From NCBI RefSeq assembly GCF_014696315.1, contig NZ_JACJPX010000018.1, positions 51,738 through 115,737 of the forward strand: DNA of 64,000 nucleotides, in the 5' to 3' direction. A program made the translations under genes and the position numbers. The notes beneath the pieces were generated by a model. The model searched no databases. It was not told the origin of the DNA and saw only the letters and a list, made by a program, of their open reading frames with translations. Below are positions 46,662 to 55,157 of the stretch, in pieces (within the stretch, counting starts at the first letter, position 1; each line of letters opens with the position of its first letter). Origin of the DNA: Calothrix membranacea FACHB-236. GTDB taxonomy: Bacteria > Cyanobacteriota > Cyanobacteriia > Cyanobacteriales > Nostocaceae.

Positions 46662-46934
46662 ATGAAACCCCCTCTGAAGAAGATTATTCCCCTTCTTTTA
46701 CCCCAGGTACTTGCAGGAGTAAGTGAAATTTGGTTGCAGTGGCGTAAGCAAAAACTACCTCTGTATTTGTTCTTGGCAATGTGTTTAAACCTGATAGTTG
46801 CACCTGTTGTCTATGCAGCTACGGGCGAACAATTTTCTCATTTTCAAGCTTGGACATTAGGACTGTTAGGGCTAGTGACTTTAGGCCTTTCTACATATTT
46901 ATTTTTTGTAATGTTTGTACCGGAGAAATTCTAA
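46662..46934 (+). CDS. kdpF: KdpF/KdpG-like small membrane subunit
   Basis: A 90-aa protein with two hydrophobic segments (about 33-53 and 62-86), ending YLFFVMFVPEKF, close to the xxxLLxPExF ending of KdpF. The extra N-terminal 50 residues are the form found in cyanobacterial kdp operons, where it has also been named KdpG. It stabilises the Kdp complex. Its stop overlaps the kdpC ATG by one base (TAATG). Confidence 0.8.
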   Translation: MKPPLKKIIPLLLPQVLAGVSEIWLQWRKQKLPLYLFLAMCLNLIVAPVVYAATGEQFSHFQAWTLGLLGLVTLGLSTYLFFVMFVPEKF

Positions 46935-47578
46935 TGAGTTTTGCAAGAGAAGCCAGCAGAGCAATTCGTTCTACTATCGTTCTTTGGGTGATTAGCGCAG
47001 TTATTTATCCGTTTGTGATGATTGCGTTTGGACAGATTGTGTTTCCATCTCAGGCTAATGGTAGTTTGATAAAAGATAGTCAGGGTCAAGTTGTCGGTTC
47101 TAGTTTAATTGGTCAACCGTTTAGTAGCGATCGCTATTTTAACTCCCGTCCTAGCACCACCAGCTACAGCACCGCCGACCCGAAAAAAGATGAGGCTAAA
47201 GTCTTACAAACAGGAGTCTCCGGCGCAAGTAATTTAGCTCCCAGTAATTCAGCTTTAATAGAACGTATCAAAGGTAAAGATGACCCAGATCCCAGCAAAC
47301 GGGTAGAAGGCGATTTGAACCGACTAAAAACAGCAGGTGTACAACCTACCGCAGATTTAGTTTATACCTCTGGTTCCAGCCTTGACCCTCACATTACCCC
47401 AGAAGCCGCCAGAGCGCAAGTTGAGCGTGTCGCCAAAGCGCGAGGAGTCCAACCCCAACAGTTAGAAACTTTAATTAATCAAAATACTGATGGTCGCTTT
47501 CTAGGACTATTTGGTGAGCCTGGGGTAAATGTTTTGAAATTAAATCTTGCTGTAGATGCATTAAAGTCTGCGAGTTAA
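46934..47578 (+). CDS. kdpC: K+-transporting ATPase, KdpC subunit
   Basis: A 214-aa protein from ATG 46934, chosen because it is coupled to kdpF and restores the KdpC N-terminus. A single membrane helix lies at residues 13-36. It then has GSSLIGQPFSSDRYFNSRPS, GASNLAPSN, TSGSSLDPHITPEAA and the tail DGRFLGLFGEPGVNVLKLN, all KdpC hallmarks. It assists ATP binding by KdpB. No kdpD or kdpE follows. Confidence 0.95.
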   Translation: MSFAREASRAIRSTIVLWVISAVIYPFVMIAFGQIVFPSQANGSLIKDSQGQVVGSSLIGQPFSSDRYFNSRPSTTSYSTADPKKDEAKVLQTGVSGASNLAPSNSALIERIKGKDDPDPSKRVEGDLNRLKTAGVQPTADLVYTSGSSLDPHITPEAARAQVERVAKARGVQPQQLETLINQNTDGRFLGLFGEPGVNVLKLNLAVDALKSAS

Positions 47579-47593
47579 ATCAGACCAATTTTC

Positions 47594-47956
47594 ATGATTA
47601 CACTAGACAAAATCAAAATATTGATTTGTTTTCACTTTATTACCTGGATGCTATTCACATCTCTCTATTCCTGGTTCATTTTGGGATGGAATCATCAAGC
47701 TGTACAAACCGATGTTGTGGCAAGGCAACATTTTGAAGAGGTGACAGCAATAACAGTTTTACCTGTATTCTGTTTGTATCACTCTCTGGCGCTTTTGAGC
47801 CTACCGCTCGATGCTTCAAACTGCCAAAAAGTAGCTAGTACCGCAAGGCGGAATTCAAAATTCGTCTTGAAAAGTTTGCTCAACGGGGGGAACCCCCGCA
47901 CGCAACTTTTGTCTTCGACACGCTACGCGAACGCAAAATTCAAAATTCAAAATTAA
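47594..47956 (+). CDS. Hypothetical small membrane protein with repeat-derived tail
   Basis: A 120-aa frame starting 15 bp after kdpC. Residues 8-30 and 55-72 are hydrophobic. From about residue 75 the coding sequence runs into GGGGGGAACCCCCG and AAAATTCAAAATTC repeat DNA, so the tail (NAKFKIQN) is likely accidental. It may be a truncated membrane gene. No family was recognised. It is probably co-transcribed with kdp. Confidence 0.45.
   Translation: MITLDKIKILICFHFITWMLFTSLYSWFILGWNHQAVQTDVVARQHFEEVTAITVLPVFCLYHSLALLSLPLDASNCQKVASTARRNSKFVLKSLLNGGNPRTQLLSSTRYANAKFKIQN
47840..47956. repeat. Dispersed repeats at the kdp/kinase junction
   Basis: The region contains GGGGGGAACCCCC, ACGCTACGCGAACGC and three AAAATTC units, all common in Nostocales intergenic DNA. 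It marks the probable breakpoint between kdp and the truncated kinase. Confidence 0.55.
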
Positions 47957-48051
47957 GACAGAGTAAGCTTTTTGTTGATTTTGAATGGTCTGTTTATTTA
48001 CGCTGTGCTGTACTAGCTTGGCTCAATTGTGTTAACATCAATCGAGAAAAG

Positions 48052-50772
48052 ATGCAGAAATGGGCAGAACACGCCCCCATGAATTATCTACATAAATTTC
48101 ATCTAGTCGAGGCAGAAAAAGCGCGAGTCTTAGGGCAATTTTTTGAGGCTGAAGAGTTTTACGAGCGAGCGATCGCTCTTGCTGCTGAAAATGAGTTGAT
48201 CGAGGAAGAAGCACTCGCCTATGAATTAGCGGCTAAACATTATCTGGCGCGAGGTCGGTCAAAAATTGCCCAAACCTACATGAAAGAGGCTCACTATTGC
48301 TACGATCTCTGGGGCGCAACCGCTAAAGTTAAAGATTTAGAAAAACGCTATCCACAACTCCTCAACACCAACCTAGTTCGGCAATCACATTCAATCGTGA
48401 CCGATGAAACGATCCGTCATCCGACTGCGGCGATAGATTTGGCTGCGGCGATGAAAGCGGCTCAAGTCATCTCAGAAATGATCCATCTCGATCAATTAAC
48501 TGCAACGTTGATGCAGGTGGTGATAGAACATGCAGGAGCCGAAACTGGCGCTCTGCTTCTCCTGGAAGATGATCGGCTCACTGTTGTGGCTCAGTGCAGT
48601 GGGAGTAAACAGTGTAACCTGAAAAAGATCGCTGTTGCTGGCTGTGCAACAATTCCTGTCTCCGTCATCCAATCAGTAGAACGGACATCTGAAACTCTGG
48701 TGTTTGATGATGCAATTAGCGAACCGTCTTTTTTGACTGATCGGTATATTCAAAACCAACAAACGCGATCGCTCCTGTGTATGCCCATTCTTAAGCAAAA
48801 TCAGCTGATTGGCATACTTTATCTGGAGAACAATCTCAGTACCGGAGTGTTTACTAGCGATCGCTTACAAGTCCTTAAACTGTTGATTGCTCAGGCAGCA
48901 ATTTCACTGGAGAATGCTCGGTTATATGAACGGTTATCGGATTATTCCGAAACACTGGAAAGGAAGGTAGAAGAGCAAACTCAAGCTTTGCAGCAGGAGA
49001 TCGCGGAACGTCAGCAAACCGAAGCCGCATTGAGACAAAGTGAAGCAAATTATCGCAACCTGCTACAAACCGCAAATTCCATTATCATTCGCTATGATCC
49101 GCAAGGACGGATTCACTACATCAACGATTATGGGGTAAAACTTCTTGGCTATGAAGAACATCAGATTTTAGGGCGAACCTTATTTGAAACAATCATTCCA
49201 GACATCGAAATCTCTGGACGCGATGTCAAACCCTTTGTCCATGATTTACTTCGTAATCCTCAATCGCACCCGCAAGGCGAGGGTGAAAACCTGTGTCGAG
49301 ACGGTAGGCGAGTTTGGGTTGCTTGGTCAAATCAAGCCATCTTCAATGAACAGGGAGATGTCGTTGAAATCTTATCGGTTGGCAATGACACCACCCAGCG
49401 TAGACAAGCAGAAGAGGCATTACAACGCAGTGAAGCCAAGTTCCGAACTATTTTTGAAAACTCACAGGTTGGTATCTACCGAACCCGCACCGATGATGGC
49501 TTAATTCTCAATGCCAATCAACGCTTTGCCGATCTGTTTGGTTTTGATTCACCCCAAGAGATTATTGGAATAGAACACACTATAGGCTATTGGGTCAATC
49601 CCAGCGATCGCCAACAAGGCATTGAGGTGATGAAGCGGGATGGGGAAGTGCGAAGCTTTGAAGCACAGATGCGAAAACGAGATGGGACAGTGTTTTGGGG
49701 GCTTTTCTCTTCTTATCTGAATGCAGACGATGACTACATCGAAGGCGTGCTTGCAGATATTAGCGATCGCAAACAGGCAGAAGTAGCATTGCAAGCCTCT
49801 GAAGCAGAGCTACGGGCGCTCTTTTCAGCCATTCCCGATCCTCTGTGTATCTTCACTGCCCAAGGGCAATTGATCTGTGCAATCAAAGGAAATCCGTCCT
49901 ATGGAGAGTTGCATAGGGAGGAGTATACTGGTAAAACACTGCATCAACTCTATGCTAAGGAACAAGCCGATGAATTCCTGAGTTACATTCAGCAGGTGCA
50001 GAGAACCCAACAAGTACTCACAGTTGAATACAGCCAGTGGATAGCTGGACGAGAAATCTGGTTTTCGGCTCGCATTGCACCGATTCGGCACGAACAGGTG
50101 ATTTGGATAGCGCGAGATATTACGCTGCAAAAGCGAGCAGAAGCAGCCTCAATTTTGGAAGAACGCAACCGCATGGCGCGTGAAATTCACGACACACTCG
50201 CTCAGGCGTTTACAGGCATTCTGGCTCAGGTGGGAGCGGCAAAACAGGTGCTAACGGATGATTCAGAAGCAACTGAGGCACACCTAGACCTGATCAAAGA
50301 ATTGGCGCGAACTGGACTGGTTGAAGCGCGGCGATCGGTAGTAGCGCTCCGTCCTCAGCTTTTGGAGGAAGGCAGTCTACAGAGCGCTCTACATCGTCTC
50401 GTTGCTCAACTCAGAACTGCCGCAATGGATACCACTTTATATTATGAGATTGAGGGTGCAGTATATTCTCTGCCGACTGAAGTCGAGAGTAATCTACTGC
50501 GGATTGGGCAGGAAGCCTTAACCAATGCGATTCGACACGCCAATGCTGATGAAATTCGAGTGGAGCTAATCTACGATCGCGATCAGTTTTGCTTGCGCGT
50601 GAGAGACAATGGACAGGGCTTTGGAGTTGGGAGTATTCCAGCCTCTCTTGGTTTTGGCTTACTAGGCATGAGCGAACGGGCAGAGCGCATCGGCGCACAA
50701 CTCACGATTCGGAGTCAACCTGGAGAAGGAACAGAGATGATTGTTACCGTCGATCGGGAGGCATCACAATGA
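48052..50772 (+). CDS. GAF-PAS histidine kinase, N-terminally shortened paralogue
   Basis: A 906-aa protein. Residues 1-110 (KWAEHAPMNYLHKFHLVEAE, KEAHYCYDLWGATAKVKDLE) align with the helical region near residue 1260 of the 2025-aa kinase. The Ser/Thr kinase, AAA domain and most of the repeat region are absent. Then come GAF (about 135-300), three PAS units, HisKA_3 (REIHDTLAQAF) and the ATPase (DNGQGFG, GFGLLG). The catalytic half is complete and coupled to its regulator by ATGA. The upstream frame shows no missing domains, so it is a truncated but possibly working kinase starting at an internal ATG. Confidence 0.85.
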   Translation: MQKWAEHAPMNYLHKFHLVEAEKARVLGQFFEAEEFYERAIALAAENELIEEEALAYELAAKHYLARGRSKIAQTYMKEAHYCYDLWGATAKVKDLEKRYPQLLNTNLVRQSHSIVTDETIRHPTAAIDLAAAMKAAQVISEMIHLDQLTATLMQVVIEHAGAETGALLLLEDDRLTVVAQCSGSKQCNLKKIAVAGCATIPVSVIQSVERTSETLVFDDAISEPSFLTDRYIQNQQTRSLLCMPILKQNQLIGILYLENNLSTGVFTSDRLQVLKLLIAQAAISLENARLYERLSDYSETLERKVEEQTQALQQEIAERQQTEAALRQSEANYRNLLQTANSIIIRYDPQGRIHYINDYGVKLLGYEEHQILGRTLFETIIPDIEISGRDVKPFVHDLLRNPQSHPQGEGENLCRDGRRVWVAWSNQAIFNEQGDVVEILSVGNDTTQRRQAEEALQRSEAKFRTIFENSQVGIYRTRTDDGLILNANQRFADLFGFDSPQEIIGIEHTIGYWVNPSDRQQGIEVMKRDGEVRSFEAQMRKRDGTVFWGLFSSYLNADDDYIEGVLADISDRKQAEVALQASEAELRALFSAIPDPLCIFTAQGQLICAIKGNPSYGELHREEYTGKTLHQLYAKEQADEFLSYIQQVQRTQQVLTVEYSQWIAGREIWFSARIAPIRHEQVIWIARDITLQKRAEAASILEERNRMAREIHDTLAQAFTGILAQVGAAKQVLTDDSEATEAHLDLIKELARTGLVEARRSVVALRPQLLEEGSLQSALHRLVAQLRTAAMDTTLYYEIEGAVYSLPTEVESNLLRIGQEALTNAIRHANADEIRVELIYDRDQFCLRVRDNGQGFGVGSIPASLGFGLLGMSERAERIGAQLTIRSQPGEGTEMIVTVDREASQ

Positions 50773-51392
50773 GCCAAGCCATTCGGGTTCTCATTGCAGA
50801 CGATCATGCTATTTTTCGGCAAGGATTAGCCACCATTATTAACCGTGACCCAGATATGCAGGTGATTGCCCAAGCCGAAAATGGGGAACAAGCGATCGCT
50901 CTATTTGGGGAACACCAACCGGATGTCACGCTCATGGATCTGCGAATGCCGGGCGTGGAAGGAGTTGCCGCCATCGGTGCAATTTGTGCTACTGCTAAAT
51001 CTGCTCGGATTATTGTACTGACCACGTATGATAGTGACGAAGATATTTATCGGGGATTGCAGGCAGGCGCAAAAGGATATCTGTTGAAAGAAACTGAACC
51101 TGACGAGCTTCTGAATGCGATTCGCACCGTTCATCGGGGTCAGCAGTATATTCCGCCGGATGTAGGAGCAAAGTTGGCACAGCGCCTCAGTAATCCAGAA
51201 CTGAGTGAACGAGAACTAGAAGTACTCCGCTCACTGGCTCAGGGAATGAGCAATGCCGATATTGCGGCTGCTTTAAGTATCGGTGAAGGCACTGTTAAAT
51301 CTCATGTGAATCGAATTTTGAATAAGTTAGATGTGAGCGATCGCACCCAGGCTGTGATTGTTGCCGTTAAGCGCGGCATTGTTAATTTATGA
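50769..51392 (+). CDS. NarL/LuxR-type response regulator (copy 2)
   Basis: A 207-aa regulator from ATG 50769 (4-nt overlap with the kinase stop). The receiver domain has Asp57 in VTLMDLRMPG and Lys in LLKETEP; the HTH has ISREL-like LSERELEVLRSLAQG and GEGTVKSHVNRIL. It is closely similar to the regulator at 30963-31592. The last 21 codons are duplicated downstream at 52578-52665. It is likely phosphorylated by the 906-aa kinase. Confidence 0.93.
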   Translation: MSQAIRVLIADDHAIFRQGLATIINRDPDMQVIAQAENGEQAIALFGEHQPDVTLMDLRMPGVEGVAAIGAICATAKSARIIVLTTYDSDEDIYRGLQAGAKGYLLKETEPDELLNAIRTVHRGQQYIPPDVGAKLAQRLSNPELSERELEVLRSLAQGMSNADIAAALSIGEGTVKSHVNRILNKLDVSDRTQAVIVAVKRGIVNL

Positions 51393-51546
51393 GATGTACT
51401 TTTGATAGAATTGGGATTCTAACTTGAGTTAGAACCAGCCTTCTACTCCACGATGGCATGGTTGCTCTATCAATTTATACTGTAAAAATTTTAACTTGCT
51501 ATAGACGACAGCTTGAAGGCGATTTCCTATATTGAATTTATGCAAA
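51325..51546. repeat. Segment duplication, copy A (222 bp)
   Basis: This copy covers the 3' end of the NarL regulator gene (KLDVSDRTQ... to the stop) and 154 bp beyond. Copy B is at 52578-52823. Copy A keeps an intact HIP1 octamer at 51337-51344 and has GGCGATTTCC where copy B has GGCGATCGCC. Confidence 0.85.
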
Positions 51547-51896
51547 TAGAAGTGCATCCAATCAGGCAAATCATGCTCCTTGAGAGCGGTAAGAGACTGT
51601 CTCTAAAAAAATGTAAAGGGGACGGAATCGGGCGATCGCAAACGCTCAAATCCTGATTCATACGACCAATCTGGTGCCTTTACACGGTTGATATCCGAAG
51701 TTTTCCGCCGGGAAGAGTAGACGCTAAAAAGAAACCCATTAGCTTTCTCAGGAGTCCGGTGTCATCACACCTTGAAAGAATTTAAAGTCTTCAAAATTTC
51801 GCAAAAAAGGATGAGGCGGTAATGGAGCTACAAAATACCCCAAAGCTAATTGTCAATCCCAGCTTTTGAAATAAATAGAACTAGGAGAATCCAATC
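51547..51896. other. Intergenic, no gene seen
   Basis: There is one HIP1 octamer near 51632. No ORF, hairpin or promoter could be defined. An AGGAG-like site at 51881 serves the next gene. Confidence 0.35.
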
Positions 51897-52490
51897 ATGG
51901 TCAAACAGCAATCTGTAGACGAACAAGCAAATAGAAAGGCAACTAGCAACTTGACACCAGCCCAGGAGTTTTTGCAAGAACTCTGGGATGAGCATCTGCG
52001 GCTTGAGTTTGACGCTCACAACACTGAAGATACCCTCGCCACGATGGTTGAGGATGCTTACGTTAACGGCATTCCGGTAATGATTGGGGGAGTAGGGAAA
52101 CCGGCACTGCGCGAGTTTTATTCCAAGTACTTCATTCCACAGATGCCGCCGGACATGGAGCTGACTCCGGTCTCGCGCACAATCGGAACCAATCAACTCG
52201 TCGATGAAATGCTCGTTAAGTTCACTCATACCATCCAGATGGACTGGATGCTACCTGGCATTGCTCCGACTCTTAAACGGGTTGAAGTGGCATTGGTAGT
52301 AATTGTTCAGTTTCGTGACGACAAGCTAGCCCACGAACATCTCTACTGGGATCAGGCAAGTGTATTGGTTCAACTCGGTATGCTTGATCCGGGTACACTG
52401 CCCGTTGTAGGGGTTGACAGTGCGCGCAAGGTACTTGATCCGAGCTTGCCCTCAAACGCACTGATCGATCGTGCCAGCGATCGCAACTAA
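51897..52490 (+). CDS. SnoaL/NTF2-like protein
   Basis: A 197-aa protein. The LQELWDEHLRLEFDAHNTED start, GKPALREFYSKYFIPQMPPD and LVDEMLVKFTHTIQMDWMLPG with KLAHEHLYWDQASVL fit the SnoaL-like fold, a cone-shaped alpha+beta barrel used by polyketide cyclases, dehydratases and ester-cleaving relatives. The substrate is unknown. A hairpin follows. It sits between the two copies of the 222-bp duplication, so it may have been inserted or carried in with it. Confidence 0.75.
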   Translation: MVKQQSVDEQANRKATSNLTPAQEFLQELWDEHLRLEFDAHNTEDTLATMVEDAYVNGIPVMIGGVGKPALREFYSKYFIPQMPPDMELTPVSRTIGTNQLVDEMLVKFTHTIQMDWMLPGIAPTLKRVEVALVVIVQFRDDKLAHEHLYWDQASVLVQLGMLDPGTLPVVGVDSARKVLDPSLPSNALIDRASDRN

Positions 52491-52529
52491 GTGCAGAAGC
52501 TAGCAAATATCAATCAACCCGCCATTTCG

Positions 52530-52556
52530 CAACCAGGATCGTACTCATCCTGGTTG
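52530..52556 (+). terminator. Terminator-like hairpin
   Basis: CAACCAGGAT (52530-52539) pairs perfectly with ATCCTGGTTG (52547-52556) over a 7-base loop, 40 bp after the SnoaL-like gene. Confidence 0.65.
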
Positions 52557-52577
52557 TAGGAGGCGCTTCTTATTGCT

Positions 52578-52823
52578 AGTTAGATGTGAGCGATGCCTAC
52601 GGCAACGTCAAGGACGAACGCACCCAGGCTGTAATTGTTACCGTTAAACGCGGCATTGTTAATTTATGAGGCGTACTTTCGATAGAATTGGGATTCTAAC
52701 TTGAGTTAGAACCAGCCTTCTACTCCACGATGGCATGGTTGCTCTATCAATTTATACTGTAAAAATTTTAACTTGCTATAGACGACAGCTTGAAGGCGAT
52801 CGCCTATATTGAATTTATGCAAA
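52578..52823. repeat. Segment duplication, copy B (246 bp) with a 24-bp insert in a HIP1 site
   Basis: This copy matches 51325-51546 closely, including the last codons and stop of the NarL regulator. The only length difference is 24 bp (52595-52618, GCCTACGGCAACG...GACGAA) inserted between GCGAT and CGC of the HIP1 octamer that is intact in copy A. The gene tail here is a pseudogene fragment without a start. Confidence 0.85.
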
Positions 52824-52890
52824 CAGTTACGCAATCAATGGATTGAGTAAGTAAATTGCCAGGTTCCATGCTTGATGCAAATGTATAAAA

Positions 52891-53448
52891 ATGAACGACG
52901 CTCGTAGCCACAGTTCTTTACTTGTAACCCCTTCAACCCAGGATTGGATGCGAGGTGTGCTGAGTGCTAAGGTCGTGCTAGTGATGTATGGAGACTATCA
53001 ATGCTCTAAAAGTGCGGATGTTTACAAGCTGATTAAATTGCTCAAAGGAGAACTTAGTGCTTCTTTTGGAGAGGATGATTTATGCTTTATCTTCCGTCAT
53101 TTTCCGCAAGCACAGATTCATCCCCAAGCTCAACGGGCAGCCCAAGCAGCCGTTGCCGCCGCTGCTCAGGGACAGTTTTGGTCAATGCACGACACTTTGT
53201 TTGCCCATCAACAGAAGTTAGAAAATGGTTATCTTGTAGAGTACGCCAATGATTTAGGGCTTGATATCCCTCAATTTCTTAAAGAGTTGTCTAAACAAGT
53301 GCATGTCGATCGTGTCAATGAAGATATCGAAAGTGGATGCAAGAGTGGAATAACGGCTACTCCAGCCCTATTTATCAATAACATTCGATATACTGGGCGC
53401 TGGAAAATGGCAGAGTTGATGACAGCCATTGTTGCTGCAAGTCACTAA
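52891..53448 (+). CDS. DsbA-like thioredoxin-fold protein with altered active site
   Basis: A 185-aa paralogue of the protein at 30084-30659. It starts VVLVMYGDYQCSKS, so the CxxC is CSKS (Cys38, Ser41). The cis-Pro segment GITATPALFINNIRY is kept. A single-Cys thioredoxin fold can still act as a reductase of mixed disulfides or isomerase, or as a binding protein, but not as a standard dithiol oxidoreductase. Another Cys at about residue 150 (ESGCKSG) replaces a Tyr of the paralogue. It lies downstream of the NarL pair, as in copy 1. Confidence 0.85.
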   Translation: MNDARSHSSLLVTPSTQDWMRGVLSAKVVLVMYGDYQCSKSADVYKLIKLLKGELSASFGEDDLCFIFRHFPQAQIHPQAQRAAQAAVAAAAQGQFWSMHDTLFAHQQKLENGYLVEYANDLGLDIPQFLKELSKQVHVDRVNEDIESGCKSGITATPALFINNIRYTGRWKMAELMTAIVAASH

Positions 53449-53612
53449 GCTCTATTCATATCTGACTTGTTTGTTAGTGCTAGTAAGCTATCGAATGCGT
53501 GATGGCTAGCTTTTGCCTGTTTTGTTGAACTTAAGCGCCTCACTGGAATGACCCCAAAACAGGTTCGCTAACACGATACGAATTATTCATAGCGACAAAC
53601 AGGAGAAAGTTG

Positions 53613-54140
53613 ATGAAATTAACTACAACACGACGCTCAATTTCTAAAATCACTGGGATGTTTGCTAAAACTACTCTATCAATCATCGTTATAACGGGAG
53701 TAGGTGGGGTTTTGCGAATGCATCCGGCGATCGCCACTCCTCCACCTCAACAATCTCCTATTCTTGTTGCAACCGCCTACACGGATCTCACATTGCCAAC
53801 CTTGAGACGGGGCGATCGCGGTAGAAGTGTACAAATGTTGCAGCAAATTCTCTTAGATAATGGGTTCTTGAATGCTGCTGGAGTCAGGTTGGGAAATCCG
53901 AGGGGTGCGGTTGTTGATGGTGCATTTGGCGCGATTACAGAATCTGCGGTGAGAGATTTACAACGACGCTACAACATCCCCGTTACAGGACAGGTTAACC
54001 CTGTGACTTGGGAAGTGCTGGATATGCGGGAGAATCCCTATCGATCGCCGCTCCCCTGGAAAGTGCAAACGTCCTCCCAGGTAACTGGCGGTCAGATCCA
54101 AACACTACATCCACGCACAAATCAAGGAGAACACAGATGA
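53613..54140 (+). CDS. Exported peptidoglycan-binding protein
   Basis: A 175-aa protein from ATG 53613 after CAGGAG. Residues 1-40 form a signal peptide with a basic start and a hydrophobic core. A PG_binding_1 domain follows: LRRGDRGRSVQMLQQILLD, then VVDGAFGAITESAVRDLQRR and TGQVNPVTW. It is predicted to bind the cell wall from outside. Its stop overlaps the start of the CPBP gene by 4 nt (ATGA), linking cell wall binding with a membrane protease. Some of the C-terminus is Pro/Ser-rich. Confidence 0.88.
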   Translation: MKLTTTRRSISKITGMFAKTTLSIIVITGVGGVLRMHPAIATPPPQQSPILVATAYTDLTLPTLRRGDRGRSVQMLQQILLDNGFLNAAGVRLGNPRGAVVDGAFGAITESAVRDLQRRYNIPVTGQVNPVTWEVLDMRENPYRSPLPWKVQTSSQVTGGQIQTLHPRTNQGEHR

Positions 54141-55093
54141 GGATTAAAACAACCCAAGGACATCAGGGAAGCGGAACGGAAGTGAAAGACGCGACTTACG
54201 TGGATGCTGCTGGGTGGGGTAAGTATCGGGGGTGGCGGTATCCTCTGGGGCTGATGATCATCCTCTTTGCGTGGTTGGTTGTGGGTAGTGGTGCTAGCGT
54301 ACTCGTCGCGTTCGCGCTCGGCGGACAGGCAGACCCCTCAGTGCTCGGTCCCGTGGAATACTACCTGTTTGTCATGGCGAGTTTCCTGTTCTTCCTCGCG
54401 GGAGTCCTGATCGCTGTCTCCCTGGTCCACCGCCGCCACCCCCGGACGCTCGTCACGGCGCGGGAGCGGATAGACTGGCACCGGGTCGGTCACGGATTCG
54501 TGGCGTGGTTCGTGCCGTACTGCCTGATCGGTGGGCTGGGGCAGTATCTGTTCTACCCGAATACCTTCTCCTTTAACTCCGACCTCTTAACGTTCGCTCT
54601 CTTCGTCCCGATCGCACTGGTTCTTACCGCGATCCAGACTACCACCGAGGAGCTTTTCTTTCGCGGATACATTGTGCAGGGGGCGAGCCTTGTTTGGTCT
54701 AACCGCGTCTTTCTGGCGCTCGTGCCAGCCGTAATATTTACGCTGCCGCACCTCCTCAACCCGGAGGTAAGCGTGGGCGGCTGGCTCACGATCTTTTCCA
54801 ACTACTTCCTCGTTCCGGGTCTGGTGTGGACTGTGGTCTCGTTGATTGACGGAACCACTGAACTCGCCATCGGCGTACACTTCGCGAACAACATCAGCGG
54901 GGCAATCCTGTTCGACATCACTGGAAGTGCCTTGCCCTCACCTGCTCTGTTCACAATCAGCAAGTACCACGCGACCTACGGGGCACTATCAATGCTGGTT
55001 GCAGTACCCGTGTTCCTGGCGATCGCCTACGGGGTGTTCAAGCAGGAGTCGCCCCAATCCTTTTCCCAGAGCCACCAGAAGGGTCATTGGTGA
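54137..55093 (+). CDS. CPBP-family intramembrane protease 1
   Basis: A 318-aa protein from ATG 54137. There are seven to eight hydrophobic segments. The CPBP/Abi motif 1 is TTEELFFRGYI, with Glu171-Glu172 and Arg176. Motif 2 is the His in FTLPHLLNPE and a later VHFANNISGAI. These enzymes cleave within the membrane or process prenylated substrates. The base composition is strikingly GC-rich (40 of 60 bases at 54301-54360), unlike the preceding gene, so it is probably transferred from a high-GC donor. Confidence 0.9.
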   Translation: MRIKTTQGHQGSGTEVKDATYVDAAGWGKYRGWRYPLGLMIILFAWLVVGSGASVLVAFALGGQADPSVLGPVEYYLFVMASFLFFLAGVLIAVSLVHRRHPRTLVTARERIDWHRVGHGFVAWFVPYCLIGGLGQYLFYPNTFSFNSDLLTFALFVPIALVLTAIQTTTEELFFRGYIVQGASLVWSNRVFLALVPAVIFTLPHLLNPEVSVGGWLTIFSNYFLVPGLVWTVVSLIDGTTELAIGVHFANNISGAILFDITGSALPSPALFTISKYHATYGALSMLVAVPVFLAIAYGVFKQESPQSFSQSHQKGHW

Positions 55094-55157
55094 CCCCGGC
55101 AAATCCCGAACCCATCAGCAACTGAAGTCAGCAACCCGATAAAAGGAGTCAATTATC

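Noticed and set aside
47594..47956. Shortened KdpD
   Set aside because: There is no Walker motif or KdpD N-terminal signature; only two hydrophobic segments and a repeat-derived tail.
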